From Symmetrospora coprosmae (taxonomy: Eukaryota; Basidiomycota; Cystobasidiomycetes; Symmetrosporaceae): a stretch of DNA of 64,000 nt. The stretch covers positions 354,428-418,427 of the forward strand of contig VUYT01000016.1 of the NCBI GenBank assembly GCA_008802785.1, in the 5' to 3' direction. The notes beneath the pieces were generated by a model that saw only the letters and a list, made by a program, of their open reading frames with translations, did not search any database and was not told the origin of the DNA. Shown piece after piece: positions 1 through 11,750 of this stretch (position 1 is the stretch's first letter; each line of letters begins with the position of its first letter). Made by a program: the position numbers and the translations under genes.

Positions 1-308
1 TCCCTGCTGAACAGCTCCGCGCAGCCCGCGACGAGAAGATTGCCGCTGCGAAGGACAAGGCAGACAAGAGGGCTGCGAGCCTTGCAGCCGCCGAGGCGAA
101 ACGGCGCGAGAAGCTGGAAAAAGGCAGGACGCCGCCGGGGCAGCTCTTCCAGACGCCAGAGTACTCCAAGTGGGACGCGGATGGCTTGCCCACGCACGAC
201 GCAAAGGGAGAAGAGATTGCAAAGAGCAAGCAGAAGAAGAACAGGAAGGACTACGATGCGCAGCAGAAGCTGCATGCTGCATTCTTGGCAGACACGCAGG
301 GGCAGTAA
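1..308 (+). CDS. Cysteine--tRNA ligase, C-terminal end (partial)
   Basis: This is the last 101 codons of a cytosolic class I aminoacyl-tRNA synthetase that charges tRNA-Cys. The start lies off the left edge; the frame begins at base 3 and stops at TAA 306-308. A Lys/Arg/Ala-rich helix is followed by the family's typical eukaryotic tail: FQTPEYSKWDADGLPTHD, then KGEEIAKSK, a lysine-rich stretch and QQKLHAAF. The catalytic HIGH and KMSKS signatures would lie upstream and are not visible. The next gene, Pab2, converges on it with about 180 bp between stops. The tail motif is distinctive, so the identification is firm even though only the end is seen. Confidence 0.85.
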   Translation, partial: PAEQLRAARDEKIAAAKDKADKRAASLAAAEAKRREKLEKGRTPPGQLFQTPEYSKWDADGLPTHDAKGEEIAKSKQKKNRKDYDAQQKLHAAFLADTQGQ

Positions 309-492
309 GGGCAACTGGGATGGCACCAACGGTCCCTGACGCCTCGACGGCTCGCGCGTTGTGCTGTGCTCGAGGAGGCAATGAGTTACCTTCCTATTTG
401 GAGTCTTGCCCGGCTCGGCATATGCGCCGCCCTCCTTTTCCGTGTTCGCATAACGCCCTTCAGTCAGTACCGGTACATGGTCACTCCTGATA

Positions 493-1593
493 CTAGTAGC
501 CTCGTCCTCGTCCACTGCGAACGAAAAGAATGAAGAGGTCAGCTATGGGTCGACGGCAGCAAGGACCGGCTGCAGCATCCAGCTCACCGTCCTCTGCCTG
601 GTCGTGAGTACGGCGAGTAGCCTGCGCCACCTCCTCGACCACCGCCTCGGTACCCTCCCCTTCCTCGCCCGCGACCTCTCGCGCCTGGCAGCATGAAATG
701 AGGGACATTGGTCCGTTTTGGCGTGACCTGCGTTCCGCGCTTGTCAGTAACGTGCACTGTCGCAGTCTCTCTATCAAATACTGTCGACACACCTTAATCA
801 AGCGATCTCTGAACATGCTCTCGTTCAGCGTCATGCTGTTCTGCACCAGTGCAGGCTCGGCAAACTCGACATAAGCGTAGCCTTTCGGGTGTCCGGTGAA
901 CTTGTCGCAGAGAATGGTGACGCGGTTGATGGTCCCGCATGATGCAAAGTGCTGCTGGATCTCTTCTGGCGTCGCCCCATAGTCGACCTGCGGGCGGATG
1001 GATGCAAGAAAGCGTGTGAGCTTTCTCAACTTGTACAGGCCTGACGGGTGGCTGCAGGCGGACAAGCCTGCCCACTGCGGGACCCACGTTGCCGACGTAT
1101 ATGCTCCTTGCATCTATCGCTTCCCTCTCCTCGTCCGAGATGGCAGCTGTCGCCCCTCCTTCACCTCCTGCTCCTGGCGTACCTGGTCTCGCTGGATCTG
1201 ATGACGACCCTGCCATTTCGCGTTCGGCCTGTCCCATGAAGGCGAACATGCATCAGCGGTTGGCCGCGCAAGTGCATCGCGAAAGATCGACTCACCACCG
1301 CCTGCATTTCTCTCAGCTTTGCAGCTTCCGCTTCCATCTCCTTGACTCTGGCCTTCATGGCTTCCAGTTCCTGCGTGCATGGGCGATTCCACGGATAGGG
1401 TCAGCTATGGGAAAAAGCGGGCAGCTAGCCTGCGGAGAAGCGCTCGCACCCTGTCCTCATCGTTCATATCGTTGTCATTGTCGTCCCCGTAGTCGACGCC
1501 ATCCTCGTTGTCCTGCTGCTGCTGCTGGACTGTGGGTGGCTGCGAGCCAGCAGTGGACGCCGACCCGCTCCCGTTCGCAACTGCGGTGGACAT
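493..1593 (-). CDS. pab2: Nuclear poly(A)-binding protein (PABPN1/Pab2 type)
   Basis: The protein binds the growing poly(A) tail in the nucleus and supports polyadenylation, RNA surveillance and export. Six exons (1593-1450, 1370-1296, 1228-1088, 987-793, 727-588, 514-493) give 238 residues, the usual size. The order is an acidic Gln/Asp-rich N-terminus; a short coiled coil from about residue 49 ([16 protein letters not shown]); one RRM at about 115-190 with RNP2 SIYVGNV formed across an intron and RNP1 KGYAYVEF; the conserved [19 protein letters not shown]; and an RG-rich tail ending RGRGRGY. The last exon is only 22 bp, but it restores the RG tail, so the TGA at 584-586 is intronic. The gene is divergent from the sorting nexin with about 210 bp between starts. 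Confidence 0.93.
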
Positions 1594-1802
1594 TGCGGAT
1601 GCGTGACTGATGGTGACTGATGTGTTTAGATTGCTGATGGAGATGCCACGATGAAGTGTGCTGTACGCTGGTTTACGGTGGAAAAGGAGAAAGGCAAAGG
1701 GAGGCCACACCCGCAAAGCAGCTTTGTTCAGTGACGGCATCTGCAGCAGCAGCGGCGGCGGCGGTGGCAGAAAGACGGGCATAGCAGCAGGCAAGCAAGC
1801 AG

Positions 1803-4800
1803 ATGCAAGCCCCGCTGAGCGCGAGTGGGATGGAGACTGCTGCTGCTCAGACTGCGCAGGATGCTCCACCAGGGACATTGTCCAATGGACCGGAAGGAGG
1901 AGCAGTACCACTATCGCCTGCGGATGCCGCGACCTCGATGACGCAGGGCATACCGCTGCCCTTCATAGCAGCAGCGGCCGCAGCGGTGCTGCTGCCCATT
2001 CTCTACAGAATAGGGATAGGCACAACGGTGGTCGTGCTCCTGCTCGCAGTGTGAGTCGTGGAGACGGGCGGCCTGTCGGCCTGCTGAACTGCCGAGCACG
2101 GCCGCGCATTGCACGCAGGAACCCGCCACGCTTACGCTTACCTCCCTACTCTCTTCCTCTCCTCTCCTTTCCAGTGGCATTAACACGGTCCCAGAAGTCA
2201 GGCACATCGTCGACTCGTTCCTCGGCAAGACTCCTGCGGGCCGGCATCGCTTGCATGGCGACGGGCTCTTGCAGACATTCACGCGACAGTCACCCTCGCG
2301 CGCCGACACAGAGTCTGCTGCATACGAGCTGGACCGCTTTGTAGAGCTGGACGTGGGGAGCGAGCTTCAGGTGAGCTCCAAAGCGCCAGCCGCCCATAGC
2401 TTGTCGCGTCCTGGCTGATCAGCTACTCACGCGCGCACGCATCCACCAGGACCCGATAGCGCACCTCGTCGATCTCATACAGCGCGACTTCATCGACTTC
2501 TGGTACTCATCTGCCGTGGCTCTGTCCCCATCGACCCCGTTCCCGAAGCACACGCGCTCGCTTCTCAACATCACGCTCAACAACCTCGTCGCGAGAGTCA
2601 AGAGACAAGACCCGAAGGAGGTCTCCATCTACCTTTTCCACTCTGCAAGCAATGCGCTCATCACTCAGGTTAGGGAGGAGCGGCAGCACCGTGGAACGCG
2701 CGGGGAAGACCAACCTCTTGAGGAAGCCAGAGAGAAGGAGGGCCTGATCCGGAAAGTCAGGCAGACGAGCGAGGAGGTGGGTGGTTATGCCAGGCGTTTA
2801 CACTGATCTTGATGAAGCGATTCTGACGCAGCCAAATGGCCTCGACAGCTGCTCCTGACTCTTGTTCCCCGCTCGGCTTCGACATCTCCGCTCGTACTGT
2901 CGCTCTTGACCGAAGTGCTCGGACTGCAGATCTGGTCAACCATTCAGTCTCTCAACAGTGACTACATCAACTCTACCATCGTTTCTTCGTTCGGAGAGGC
3001 CGTGACACTGGCCAAGGAAGTGCAGCGAAAGGCGAAACAGCAGGAGAGCAGAGAGAGTGCTGCTGCCGTCCCCGTCATGCAGGTTGAGCCATCGAGCATG
3101 GATATGCGAAGAGCAGCCAGCCAGGAATTGGCACCTATCTCGCAGCCGTCCGCAGATATCGCGAGCACACCGCACGTCCCTCCCGTACTTCCACCTCGCA
3201 AGGCTCCCGCTGTTACCGTGGTACCATCGCTACCACCGCGGAAGCCAGAACAGGACGTATCGTCAGGAGCAGCTCCTAGTCAGCCGGTAGCCCCGCACAG
3301 CATTGCTCTAGACAGCAGCGACCACACCTTCGCAGCGGCCTCGTTTGGGTTTGTCCCTTCACTGCCTCCGGAACAGCTCTTCTCTACGAGAAAGTCCACA
3401 GATGGATCCCGCCCTCAGCCTGCACACACCAGAGAAGGCTCGGTGACATCGCCACCGGGATCTGTGCCAGTCAGCCCAAGCTCCTCCCGACAAACCAGGC
3501 TCGAGGACAAGACCCTAGAGGAGGCTATCGATCAGGGGGCAGCCAAGCTGAAGGCCTTCGGCAAGGGCTTGTTCAGCGCATCGCAGAAGTGGCTCGATGC
3601 AGCACTGCCGCCAGACGAGCACAAGTCGAGTCCCGGCTATGTTAGCGACATTGCCGAGATCGGTCAGCAAGGCCGGAGGAAGAGCATTGGCGGGAGCAGC
3701 GTCAGTAGCGCCAGCAGACCGCAAGGAGCAGCACCGCAGTCGCCGCGGGCTCCGAGCTTGAAGGGCAAGGAGCGCGCTTTCGACCTTGATGAAGGCGACC
3801 TAGCAGACGATGGAAGGTCTGGCAGGAGCTCGGGCCCTCCGTCGCCCACGGCCAGCCTGAGGAGTCCGAGCATTGCGAGCATGAACAGGAGTGCGGGCAA
3901 CTCGTCCGCATCCAGGCCTGGTTCCACAATGGTCACATCACCGCCCAACTCCCGTCCACCGTCAATGATGATGTTCTCGACAAGCGCGAACGCTCCTTCG
4001 GCGGCTGCGCCCGCTCCGGCCCTTTCATCCCAAGCGCGCATTCAGCGTGTCCTCGACGCCCTTCAGCAAGGCTCGGCAGAAGAGGACAAGCGCCACCTGC
4101 TCATCAAGCAGCTCGAGCGGTCACTCTTTTCCAAAGACCTCTCGCTGCTTTTCCCAGCGCCACAGGATGATCAACTCCGAGCGGTCCTCGCACGGCACAG
4201 TGCGGCTGGCGATGTCGTTGATCCGAGCTTGACCGATCTCAGCGATGACTTCCATGAGTACCTCGAGCTAGATACATCAGGGACGGGAGAGAAGCTGCTC
4301 CGGTTGTGGACCCAGCTGGATCACTTTGGCTACATGGTCGAGATGACGCGTCCTACCGAAGCGCAGCTCAAGGAGGATGCTCTCGGCCTAGCGCGCAAAG
4401 CGATAGGCCAGATGGACGAGCTGGAATCGCTCACCTCTGCCGATGCTGGACCGGACCACCAATCATACATTACTGCCTGCGAGATGACCATTCTACGACT
4501 CGAGCAGAACCCAAATCGCGAGATCTTCGACCCTCTCATGGGCTGGCTCCTCTCGCGCATCCAGGAGAAGTACTGGGATGGCTTCATGCGCGAACGTGCT
4601 GGCAAAGCAGGCGGTCATGCCAGCCTGGACATCATGCAGAGGCCATTGGTCGAGAGGGTTCCCTCGGCCAGCACGAGCCGGAGAACACTCGAGTCTATCC
4701 CTGGGCATGTCAGCATGTTAGGCGGATCCGATGGTGATCTTGGCATGAGCATGCACGATTCCGAGGAAGTTCCAGCCCGGTCTCCAGAAAGCAGAGCGGT

Positions 4801-6777
4801 GGCTGCACTTCCGGAGACAACGGCAAGCACGGCAGACGAAGACGACAACTCACTTGCTCCGCCTTCGTTCTCGGTCACCCTGACCGATCTATCCGCGCCT
4901 TCTGCCTACCACAACAACCACGTCAAGAATCGCAAGGAGCTTGAGTTCCTGATTGCTGTCGAGGTAGAAAACTCGCCAGGATATATCGTAGGTCCAGTGC
5001 TGCCCCAAGAGTTCATCAACTGTTTCTGCTGACCGATTGCATTGCGCTGTCCTTCCTGCGCTTCTACAGCTCGCACGCCAATACGTTGAATTCGAGAAGA
5101 TGGACCAGGGTATCAAGAAGGCCTTGCCTCAATCCGGGACAAAGGCATTTCCGCGTGCCCCTCTACCGAGCACGAACTTCCAGACGAGCGAGAACCTTTG
5201 TCATTCGCTAGAGCAGTATCTTGAGGCGCTCTTGCGTGACGACCGCTACGCCACCTCCGAGCCAGTCCTGATCTTTTTCGCCAAAGAGCGCACCGACTCG
5301 AAGGGACGAGCAGTAGCTCTCCAGCCTCTGGCATTTCTCGGTCGAGGTGTGAACAACCTTGGCAAGGGTGTCACTGGCGTTACTCGTGGCATCGGCAAGA
5401 CGGGAGAATTTGCTGGCAAGTCGCTGGCTACGGGCTTTGGTCAATTCACTTCGGCGGTCACCACTTTCCCTGGCATGAAGCGGTCCACCTCGGGTCTGCA
5501 GTCTGAAGATGGCACGACGTTCTCACCAAGTACGACTGGCGCGAATACCAAGCGCTTCTCGACGGGAGCTGCTCCCACCGCTCCGCCATACGAAGGGGAC
5601 GCCGCTTCGATCAAGTCGCCTTCGACCGTCTCGCTGCGAGAGGGAAGTATCGCGGAGGAAGCAGAGATGGCTTCGGAAAAGCCAAGCTATCCACCCGTGC
5701 CGGAGACAGTCTGGGTCCCGGCAACAGCCGAGGCACCTGCTTTGCCTCCTCGCCCTGCCTCACCGCAGGGATATGCTGTGCCGGCCGTGCCGCATTCCAA
5801 GGAGGAAGCGACAGCTACCGTGGGGTTGATGCGGGAGGGCTCAATGCAAGCGGCCTCGCCCGTGGTGCAGGAGCAGCCCGAGCGGCCTTCCGGGCTCAAC
5901 TATACCCCTCGCAAAAAGCCGCCTACTCCAGCCAAGTCGAACCCCACCAGCCCACGACAAGCTTCAAGTGGCCTTCCTGAAATTGTGCCGCCGGTGCCAC
6001 CTCCGATGCCGCGCTCGCCGATCCTGAGCAGCCGGATGAGCTTTGACGAGCTGCTCAGAAAGGATCAAGAGATGCTCAAGAAGCAGGCGGCTGAGCTTGA
6101 CAGCAGTCCAGCCGGTCTGCAGCCGCCTGTGACTGGAGCAAACAGCCTTGGCAAGGCGGACAAGACGGCATCAGAACCTGGCACAAGAGCCACATCACCC
6201 GTCCCGCCACGTGCTGTCTTGAGTCCGAACGAGTTCAACAATGTCTTGTCATTCGCCATGGCCATCCTGGAGGAAGCGTACGAGCTGACCGATTCGACAT
6301 GGAATATCAAGCGCGGCATTCTCAAAATGCTCGAGACGCTGCTCCGGACAAGCTACGCGAGTGTCATCAAGGCTGCTGTCACCAAGCTGGTCACGATGGC
6401 AAGCGAGGAATCATTCTATGCCAGCAACCTCACCAAGCTGCGGGAATCTTTCTGGCCGCCTCCGGAGAACGTGTAAGGCTGCCCTAGCTCGAGACGTCAC
6501 GGCCTCCTGCTAATTGCGTCCTCATGTCAACTACAGATGGTGGTCCAGTTTGCCTGGATCGGCAGTACCGGAGAGGACACTGGCGGAGAAGGAAGCCACT
6601 CGCATCGAAGCGAGGCGATTGCTCGTCCTGCAGGCCCCGGAAGGCCTCAAGGTGACACTCGGTTCCGCTGCTACTGCCGAAGCGTTCGGTCGTCTGCACG
6701 ATGCTTTACAGGGAGCGGGAGCGGAGCGACTAGTATCGAGCTTGATGTTGGACTACCTGCGATTGCTGTTGCTGTAG
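1803..6777 (+). CDS. Large sorting nexin with PXA, PX and nexin C-terminal domains (Mdm1/SNX13-like)
   Basis: This is a membrane-tethered sorting nexin likely acting at ER or endolysosomal contacts, with phosphoinositide binding through the PX domain. Six exons (1803-2050, 2175-2370, 2450-2780, 2832-4987, 5070-6472, 6537-6777) encode 1524 residues. A hydrophobic segment at about 53-83 is the membrane anchor. A PXA domain follows (about 90-330; HLVDLIQRDFIDFWY, and LLTEVLGLQIWSTIQSLNS at its end). A long Ser/Pro-rich linker contains a helical stretch (about 640-790) in the place where Mdm1 relatives have an RGS domain; I cannot confirm RGS. The PX core (NSPGYI joined to ARQYVEFEKMDQGI) spans an intron near residue 977. 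The nexin-C domain starts near 1361. The 2781-2831 intron is the least certain join. Confidence 0.85.
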
Positions 6778-6991
6778 ATTGCGGGGTTGCCCCTAGAGGA
6801 AGCCGCACTGTCGAGCCACTATGTAGCCGAAATCTGGCAATGAACGGCAGAGGCGCAATGCAGCGGACGCGCGCAATGTGTCTGCTTGGCTGCAATGTCG
6901 AACGCCATTCTGTCAGCTGCCGCTCTGCGGCTTCCTGCGCGTCCGCCTCACGCCTGCCCCTTTTCTCGTGACGACTTGCAAAGGCACGAGC

Positions 6992-8926
6992 ATGGCAGAC
7001 ACTCAGGACCATCCCGCTGCGACAGGAGGAGGCGCACCAGCAGCCAGCACAAGCGCACCGAAGAAGACTGCCCGACTGGCCAACTTCCCTCCTGTCCCGC
7101 CTCCGATTCCACGAGGCCCTCAGGTGCCGGACCCGAGCCGACCAGGGGCGACTGCTGATGACGACGACGAGGATGACGACGACGAGGGCGCAGCAGGCGA
7201 GGACGGCGAGTCGTCCGGAGCAGAGTCGGTCTTTGACGAGCCCATCAATACGGGAGGCAACACGCTCGCGGATCGCGTCCAGGCCAAGCTCGACGAGCGA
7301 GAATTCCAGGATGAGCAGAAGCGACAGGAACGCATAGTCGAGATTGATGCGGGCGGAGACCAGGAGGCCGAGGCGCTCAGGCTGCAGGAAGAACAGCAGA
7401 AGCAGCAGCGGGATGATCTGGCGGGTGAGCGGACACGCTCCTCCGGCAGTCGATGTGTCGTCAGCCGCGGGCACAAGACCACAGTGGCTGACAAATAGCC
7501 GTCGTCCAGAGCTGCTTGCCGAGTACGCAGACGATACCGAGGTGAGCTGAAGCTCACGAGCTCGTCGCTTTCAGGTATTCAGTCTCTTCACTGTGCTTAA
7601 CGTCGCCTGCTTCGCCCCGCCACAGGACCTGGAGCTCACACATGCCCGCTTGAAGTCGCTCGAACCGCTCAATCTCCCGCGTTTCGCAAAGACTCTCAGG
7701 GTCGGATGCCTTTACCTCTCTACAGAGCCACCTGAGTGTGAACCCCGGAGGCTGATGGGCTTGTTGCCATATTCAACAGCGCCTCTCCTTCCGTCAGAAC
7801 CTCCTGACATCCCTGACGCTGGAGGACGGATCTGCGCCATTGCAAGCATTGACAGAGATTGAAGAGATTGATCTCTACGACAATCGCATATCCAGGGTGT
7901 CTGGACTGAAGGGGCTCTCCAAGCTCACGTTAGTGCAGGTTGTGTGCGACCCATCCACAGGATTGGCTAACGGACTGGCCCTTCCGCAGCTCGCTCGACC
8001 TGTCGTTTAACCTCATTCGGAAGGTTCCTACGAGCCAGATCTCGACTATGAAAGCCCTTAAAGTGCTGTACTTTATTCAGAACAAAATCTCGAAGATTGA
8101 GGGGTTGGAAAGCATTGCCGGGACATTGGAAAGCATGGAGTTCGGCGGGAACAAGTTGCGGGTGCGTTATCACCTTATTAGGTCATTCGAGACTCGGCTG
8201 ATTCGGGTAGCGCTCCCTATCCGATGCAGAAAATCGAGAACCTCGACACTTGCACGCGGCTCACCGAGCTCTGGCTCGGCAAGAACAAGATCACCGAGCT
8301 GGCGGGCATGAGTACCCTCAAGAACCTGAAAATCCTGTCGATCCAGAGCAACCGTATCACAAAGCTAGAAGGGCTGGAGGAATTGGAGTCGCTGGAAGAG
8401 CTCTACATCTCGCACAATGGCATCAAGAAGCTGGAAGGGCTCGAGAAGAATGTGGGTGCTGTACCTACGCTGGAGTGACGAGGCAGGCTAACGCAGAAGT
8501 CCTTATACCATGCAGACCAAGCTACGAGTGTTGGACATCGGCAACAATTTTATCCAGGATCTCGAAAATGTCGCTCACCTCGCTTCCATGGAGGAGTTCT
8601 GGGTGAGACAGGCGCCCAAGTTCTGACCAGCCTAAGTCCAAAAGCCGTGGCTGACGCTGACAACCCCCAACAGGCGAACAACAATATGATCTCGGACTTC
8701 TCGCAAGTTGAGAAACAGCTTGCGGGGATGCAGTCGCTCGAGACGGTGTACTTTGAGGGCAATCCTATCCAGAAGGACCTGGGCGCCAGCTACAGGCGCA
8801 AGATCATGCTCGCTTTGCCACAAGTCGGGCAGATTGATGCGACGTGAGTGGACATTTGGTCGCGTCTTCCGCGGCAGTCCTGACCGCTTCTCATTTCACC
8901 TTGACAGTTTCGTGCAGCAGCGATGA
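6992..8926 (+). CDS. sds22: Protein phosphatase 1 regulatory subunit SDS22 (leucine-rich repeat)
   Basis: SDS22 binds the PP1 catalytic subunit and controls its nuclear and mitotic activity. Nine exons (6992-7424, 7510-7541, 7626-7700, 7780-7928, 7990-8161, 8230-8451, 8516-8602, 8674-8843, 8908-8926) give 452 residues. The N-terminal ~150 residues are acidic, Pro/Asp/Gln-rich and longer than in yeast SDS22. From ELLAEYADDTEDLELTHAR onward there are consecutive 22-residue LRRs of the SDS22 subclass (for example KIENLDTCTRLTELWLGKN and SIQSNRITKLEGLEELESL), and the end is the family tail PQVGQIDAT. The final exon is 19 bp (TFVQQR). The donor at 7701 (GTCGGA) is weak, but the join restores LRRLSFRQN. 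Confidence 0.9.
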
Positions 8927-9085
8927 GCGTTGGGAATTGAGTGGCCTGGAAAACGGACGAGGGTAGTCGCAATGTTGCTTGTATCTATACACTGTGTTCA
9001 GAGTCTTCGCGTCAAACGCATTTGACAGTAATTGTGATGCCCCGAGCGTTGCTTCGAGCTTGAAGGTCCAGGGCGCGTGCACTCT

Positions 9086-11185
9086 ATGCAGGCCGCACCT
9101 TGGCTCTTGGTCTCGCCAACGATGCCCTCCGTCTCCCCGGCTTCAGCTTCATCGCATAGCACGAGCTCCATGCTGTGCAGCAATATGGATAGCCAGCCTA
9201 CAGCCAAGTTGCGGCAGTCAGCGCCCAGCGGCAGTGGTGCCAGCGGCAGCAGCAGCAGGTTCAGGAACGGGCACGCGAACGGGTTGAGGGGAGCAGCAGG
9301 AGCAGCAGCAGCGAGAATGAGCGAACCCGCGCTGGATGAGCTGCCGGGGTCGCTGCAGAACGGGACACCGGATCAAGAGAAGGAGAAGGAGGACGGTGAA
9401 TGGTCTGCAGACGCGTCCGCTGCTGTACCGGCAGCGGGACGAGCTGCAGGAGCGAGACGACGCGGAGCAGCTGCAGGACGGGCGGGCAGCGGCGAAGAAA
9501 AGAGACGGCGGACAAAGCGGAAACCGACGCAGAGGCAGCTTCAGCAGGAAGAGGTCGAGCGGCGTACTGTCGCAAAGCATGAGAGGCAGAGCAACATCTT
9601 GCTAGGTGGGTCTGCTGCAGGCTCGCCCGCTTCTCTCGCTCCGGGGAGGGTCGGCCGGGCTCTGCGCAGGAGCTTGACGCGACTTGGGGAGGTGCATTCA
9701 GCTACTGACGCCCTACCTTGTCCTCTTTCGCCTTGGAACTATTCCTGCGCTCATCAAAACGTCTACGCTGTTCCGCGACACGGACCCCCCGTCCTCTCTT
9801 CTCTGACCCTCAACGCGTGCCTTCGTCCGGCCAGCTCTGAGTGGGCTGCCCGTGGCAGGCATCCTGCTATGGAATCACCTAGCCGCAGTGGAGCTTCCGC
9901 ACCTCTCCATCGACCACACGCGCATCCCTTCATACCACTACTCTTCGCTTGCCTCGAAATGCTTGCGCCTCTCTTACCAGCTCCCTCTATCGACCTTTGC
10001 GACACCCCCGGGAACCGATTCTACCTCTTCCTTTGCCGGGCATCCCAGCCTGGCAGATTCGGATGCACGTTACCTGAAGGGCACGGACGACCTCTTCCTT
10101 GTCGGCTTTGCCATCCTCCTCATCACGCTCGTCCGCGAGATTGTCATCCGCTTTCTCTGGGCGCCCCTAGCGAGAGCAGGGGGGATCACAAAGCACTCCA
10201 CGCTGCAGAGATTCGGCGAACAGGGGTACACGCTCGTGTACTGTGCAATCAGCTGGACTTTTGGCCTGTGGATGATGCAGAACTCCGAGTACAGGAATAT
10301 GCACATCCCGGGTCTGGTGCACGGCTACCCGCACTACAAGATGCCGTGGCAGATGAAAGGGTACTACTTGATACAGGCAGCCTTCTGGCTGCAGCAAATT
10401 CTCGCCATCAACATCGAGAAGCGGCGCAAGGATTATCTTCAGGTGGGCGAGATCATGGCGAGGTCTCATTGTCTGACCCTTCGCTGACACTGCCCTGGCA
10501 TCAGATGTTCTCACATCACATCATCACGGTTCTGCTCATCTACTACTCGTACATCTATAACTTTACACGGTTCGGCAACGTCGTGCTCGTCCTGATGGAC
10601 GTGTGCGACCTCATCCTCGGGATCGCCAAGATGCTCAAATACCTGCACTACACGATCATCTGCGACGTGCTGTTCGTCGTCTTTATGGTCGTATGGCTTG
10701 TGACACGGAACATGCTCTTCCCGAGGCTGCTGTACGCGGTCGCATTCGAGATGGATACGCTCGAGTACCGGTGGGATCCGGAGAACGAGTACTTCTGGAC
10801 AAAGGGGACGCAAACCGCATTCATTGCGCTGCTGGGTTCGCTCCAGGTCCTCCTCGTCCTCTGGTTTTTCCTCATTGTCAAAGTGGCTTACTCGGTCGTC
10901 CGAGGCAACCCTGCTGAGGACTCGCGGAGTGACGATGAGGATGAGGAGGAGGTGGCAGCCGTGCAAGATACAGAAACGGCCGATGATGATAGGTGGGTTG
11001 GAGGTTCAAATTGAACGTCTGGGTATCTTGGTGCTGACGTGATTCTTCCCCGGTGCAGCGCGTCAACAACATCTGATGAGTTGGCGCTGTCTCCGGTCGC
11101 TACGCGGCAAGGCAGTCGCTTGTCGCAGTCACATCCTATGCCGGAACAGCCTATTTTAAATGGGAGTGGGAAGAAGGATCGCTAG
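9086..11185 (+). CDS. lag1: Ceramide synthase, Lag1/TLC domain
   Basis: The enzyme N-acylates sphingoid bases to make (dihydro)ceramide in the ER. Exons 9086-9605, 9835-10442, 10505-10992 and 11059-11185 give 580 residues. The first ~175 residues are low-complexity and basic; the first ATG was chosen, and 9122 is an in-frame alternative. A first membrane segment (LSGLPVAGILLW) is followed by the TLC domain with the Lag1 hallmarks GYPHYKMPWQMKGYYLIQAAFWLQQI, SHHIITVLLIYYSYIYNFTR and NVVLVLMDVCDLILGIAKMLKY, which hold the paired His (HH) and the DxxD catalytic region. The C-terminus is acidic and ends KKDR, a canonical KKxx ER-retrieval signal. Intron 1 (229 bp) is the weakest part of the model. 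Confidence 0.9.
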
Positions 11186-11750
11186 AATCTAACATCTATG
11201 GGGGGCAGTACGCGGGTTGGAGGGTTGTGTGCCTGACTGGAGGGATGCGGGGCGCACACGGCAAGCGGGCCAAAATTGCCAAAGCAAGGCAACCACATGT
11301 ATGGACACTTCGTAGTAATGACGATGAGCAGTACGGTGTCTGAATGGTTGTGGATGTGGCACGCCGAGCTCTTTTTGGGATCTCCGCCGCCACACTTGCT
11401 CTCTTGCAGGAGATGGCGGAGGCCGCTGAGCAGCGACTCAAGGCACAAGAGAAAACGGCCTACTTCGAGGTGCTCCGTAAACCTGTACGTGCAGGCGTGC
11501 TCCTCCCCCACACTGTGCATCCTGCTTTCGTCCCCGGCGAGCTGGAGAGCGCCCTGATCGGAGTTTGCGTCGGTCTGCAGCTGGTTGAGGCGAGCACGGC
11601 GGACGGCACGGGGCGACGGGCAGCAGCGAGGGAGGCCCTTTCCTCCTCCTTCGCCCACCCACAGCACCTAAGGACTCGCCCATCACGTCGTCCACTGCTA
11701 CCAGGCTCAGCACCATCTCTGCACACCTGCACAACACTACATCTAGCAAC
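11186..11750. other. Intergenic/promoter region upstream of 6-phosphogluconate dehydrogenase
   Basis: The 565 bp lie between the Lag1 stop and the 6PGDH start. Open frames occur on both strands but none shows family motifs or joins neighbouring exons, so I read it as 3' UTR plus promoter. Confidence 0.5.
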
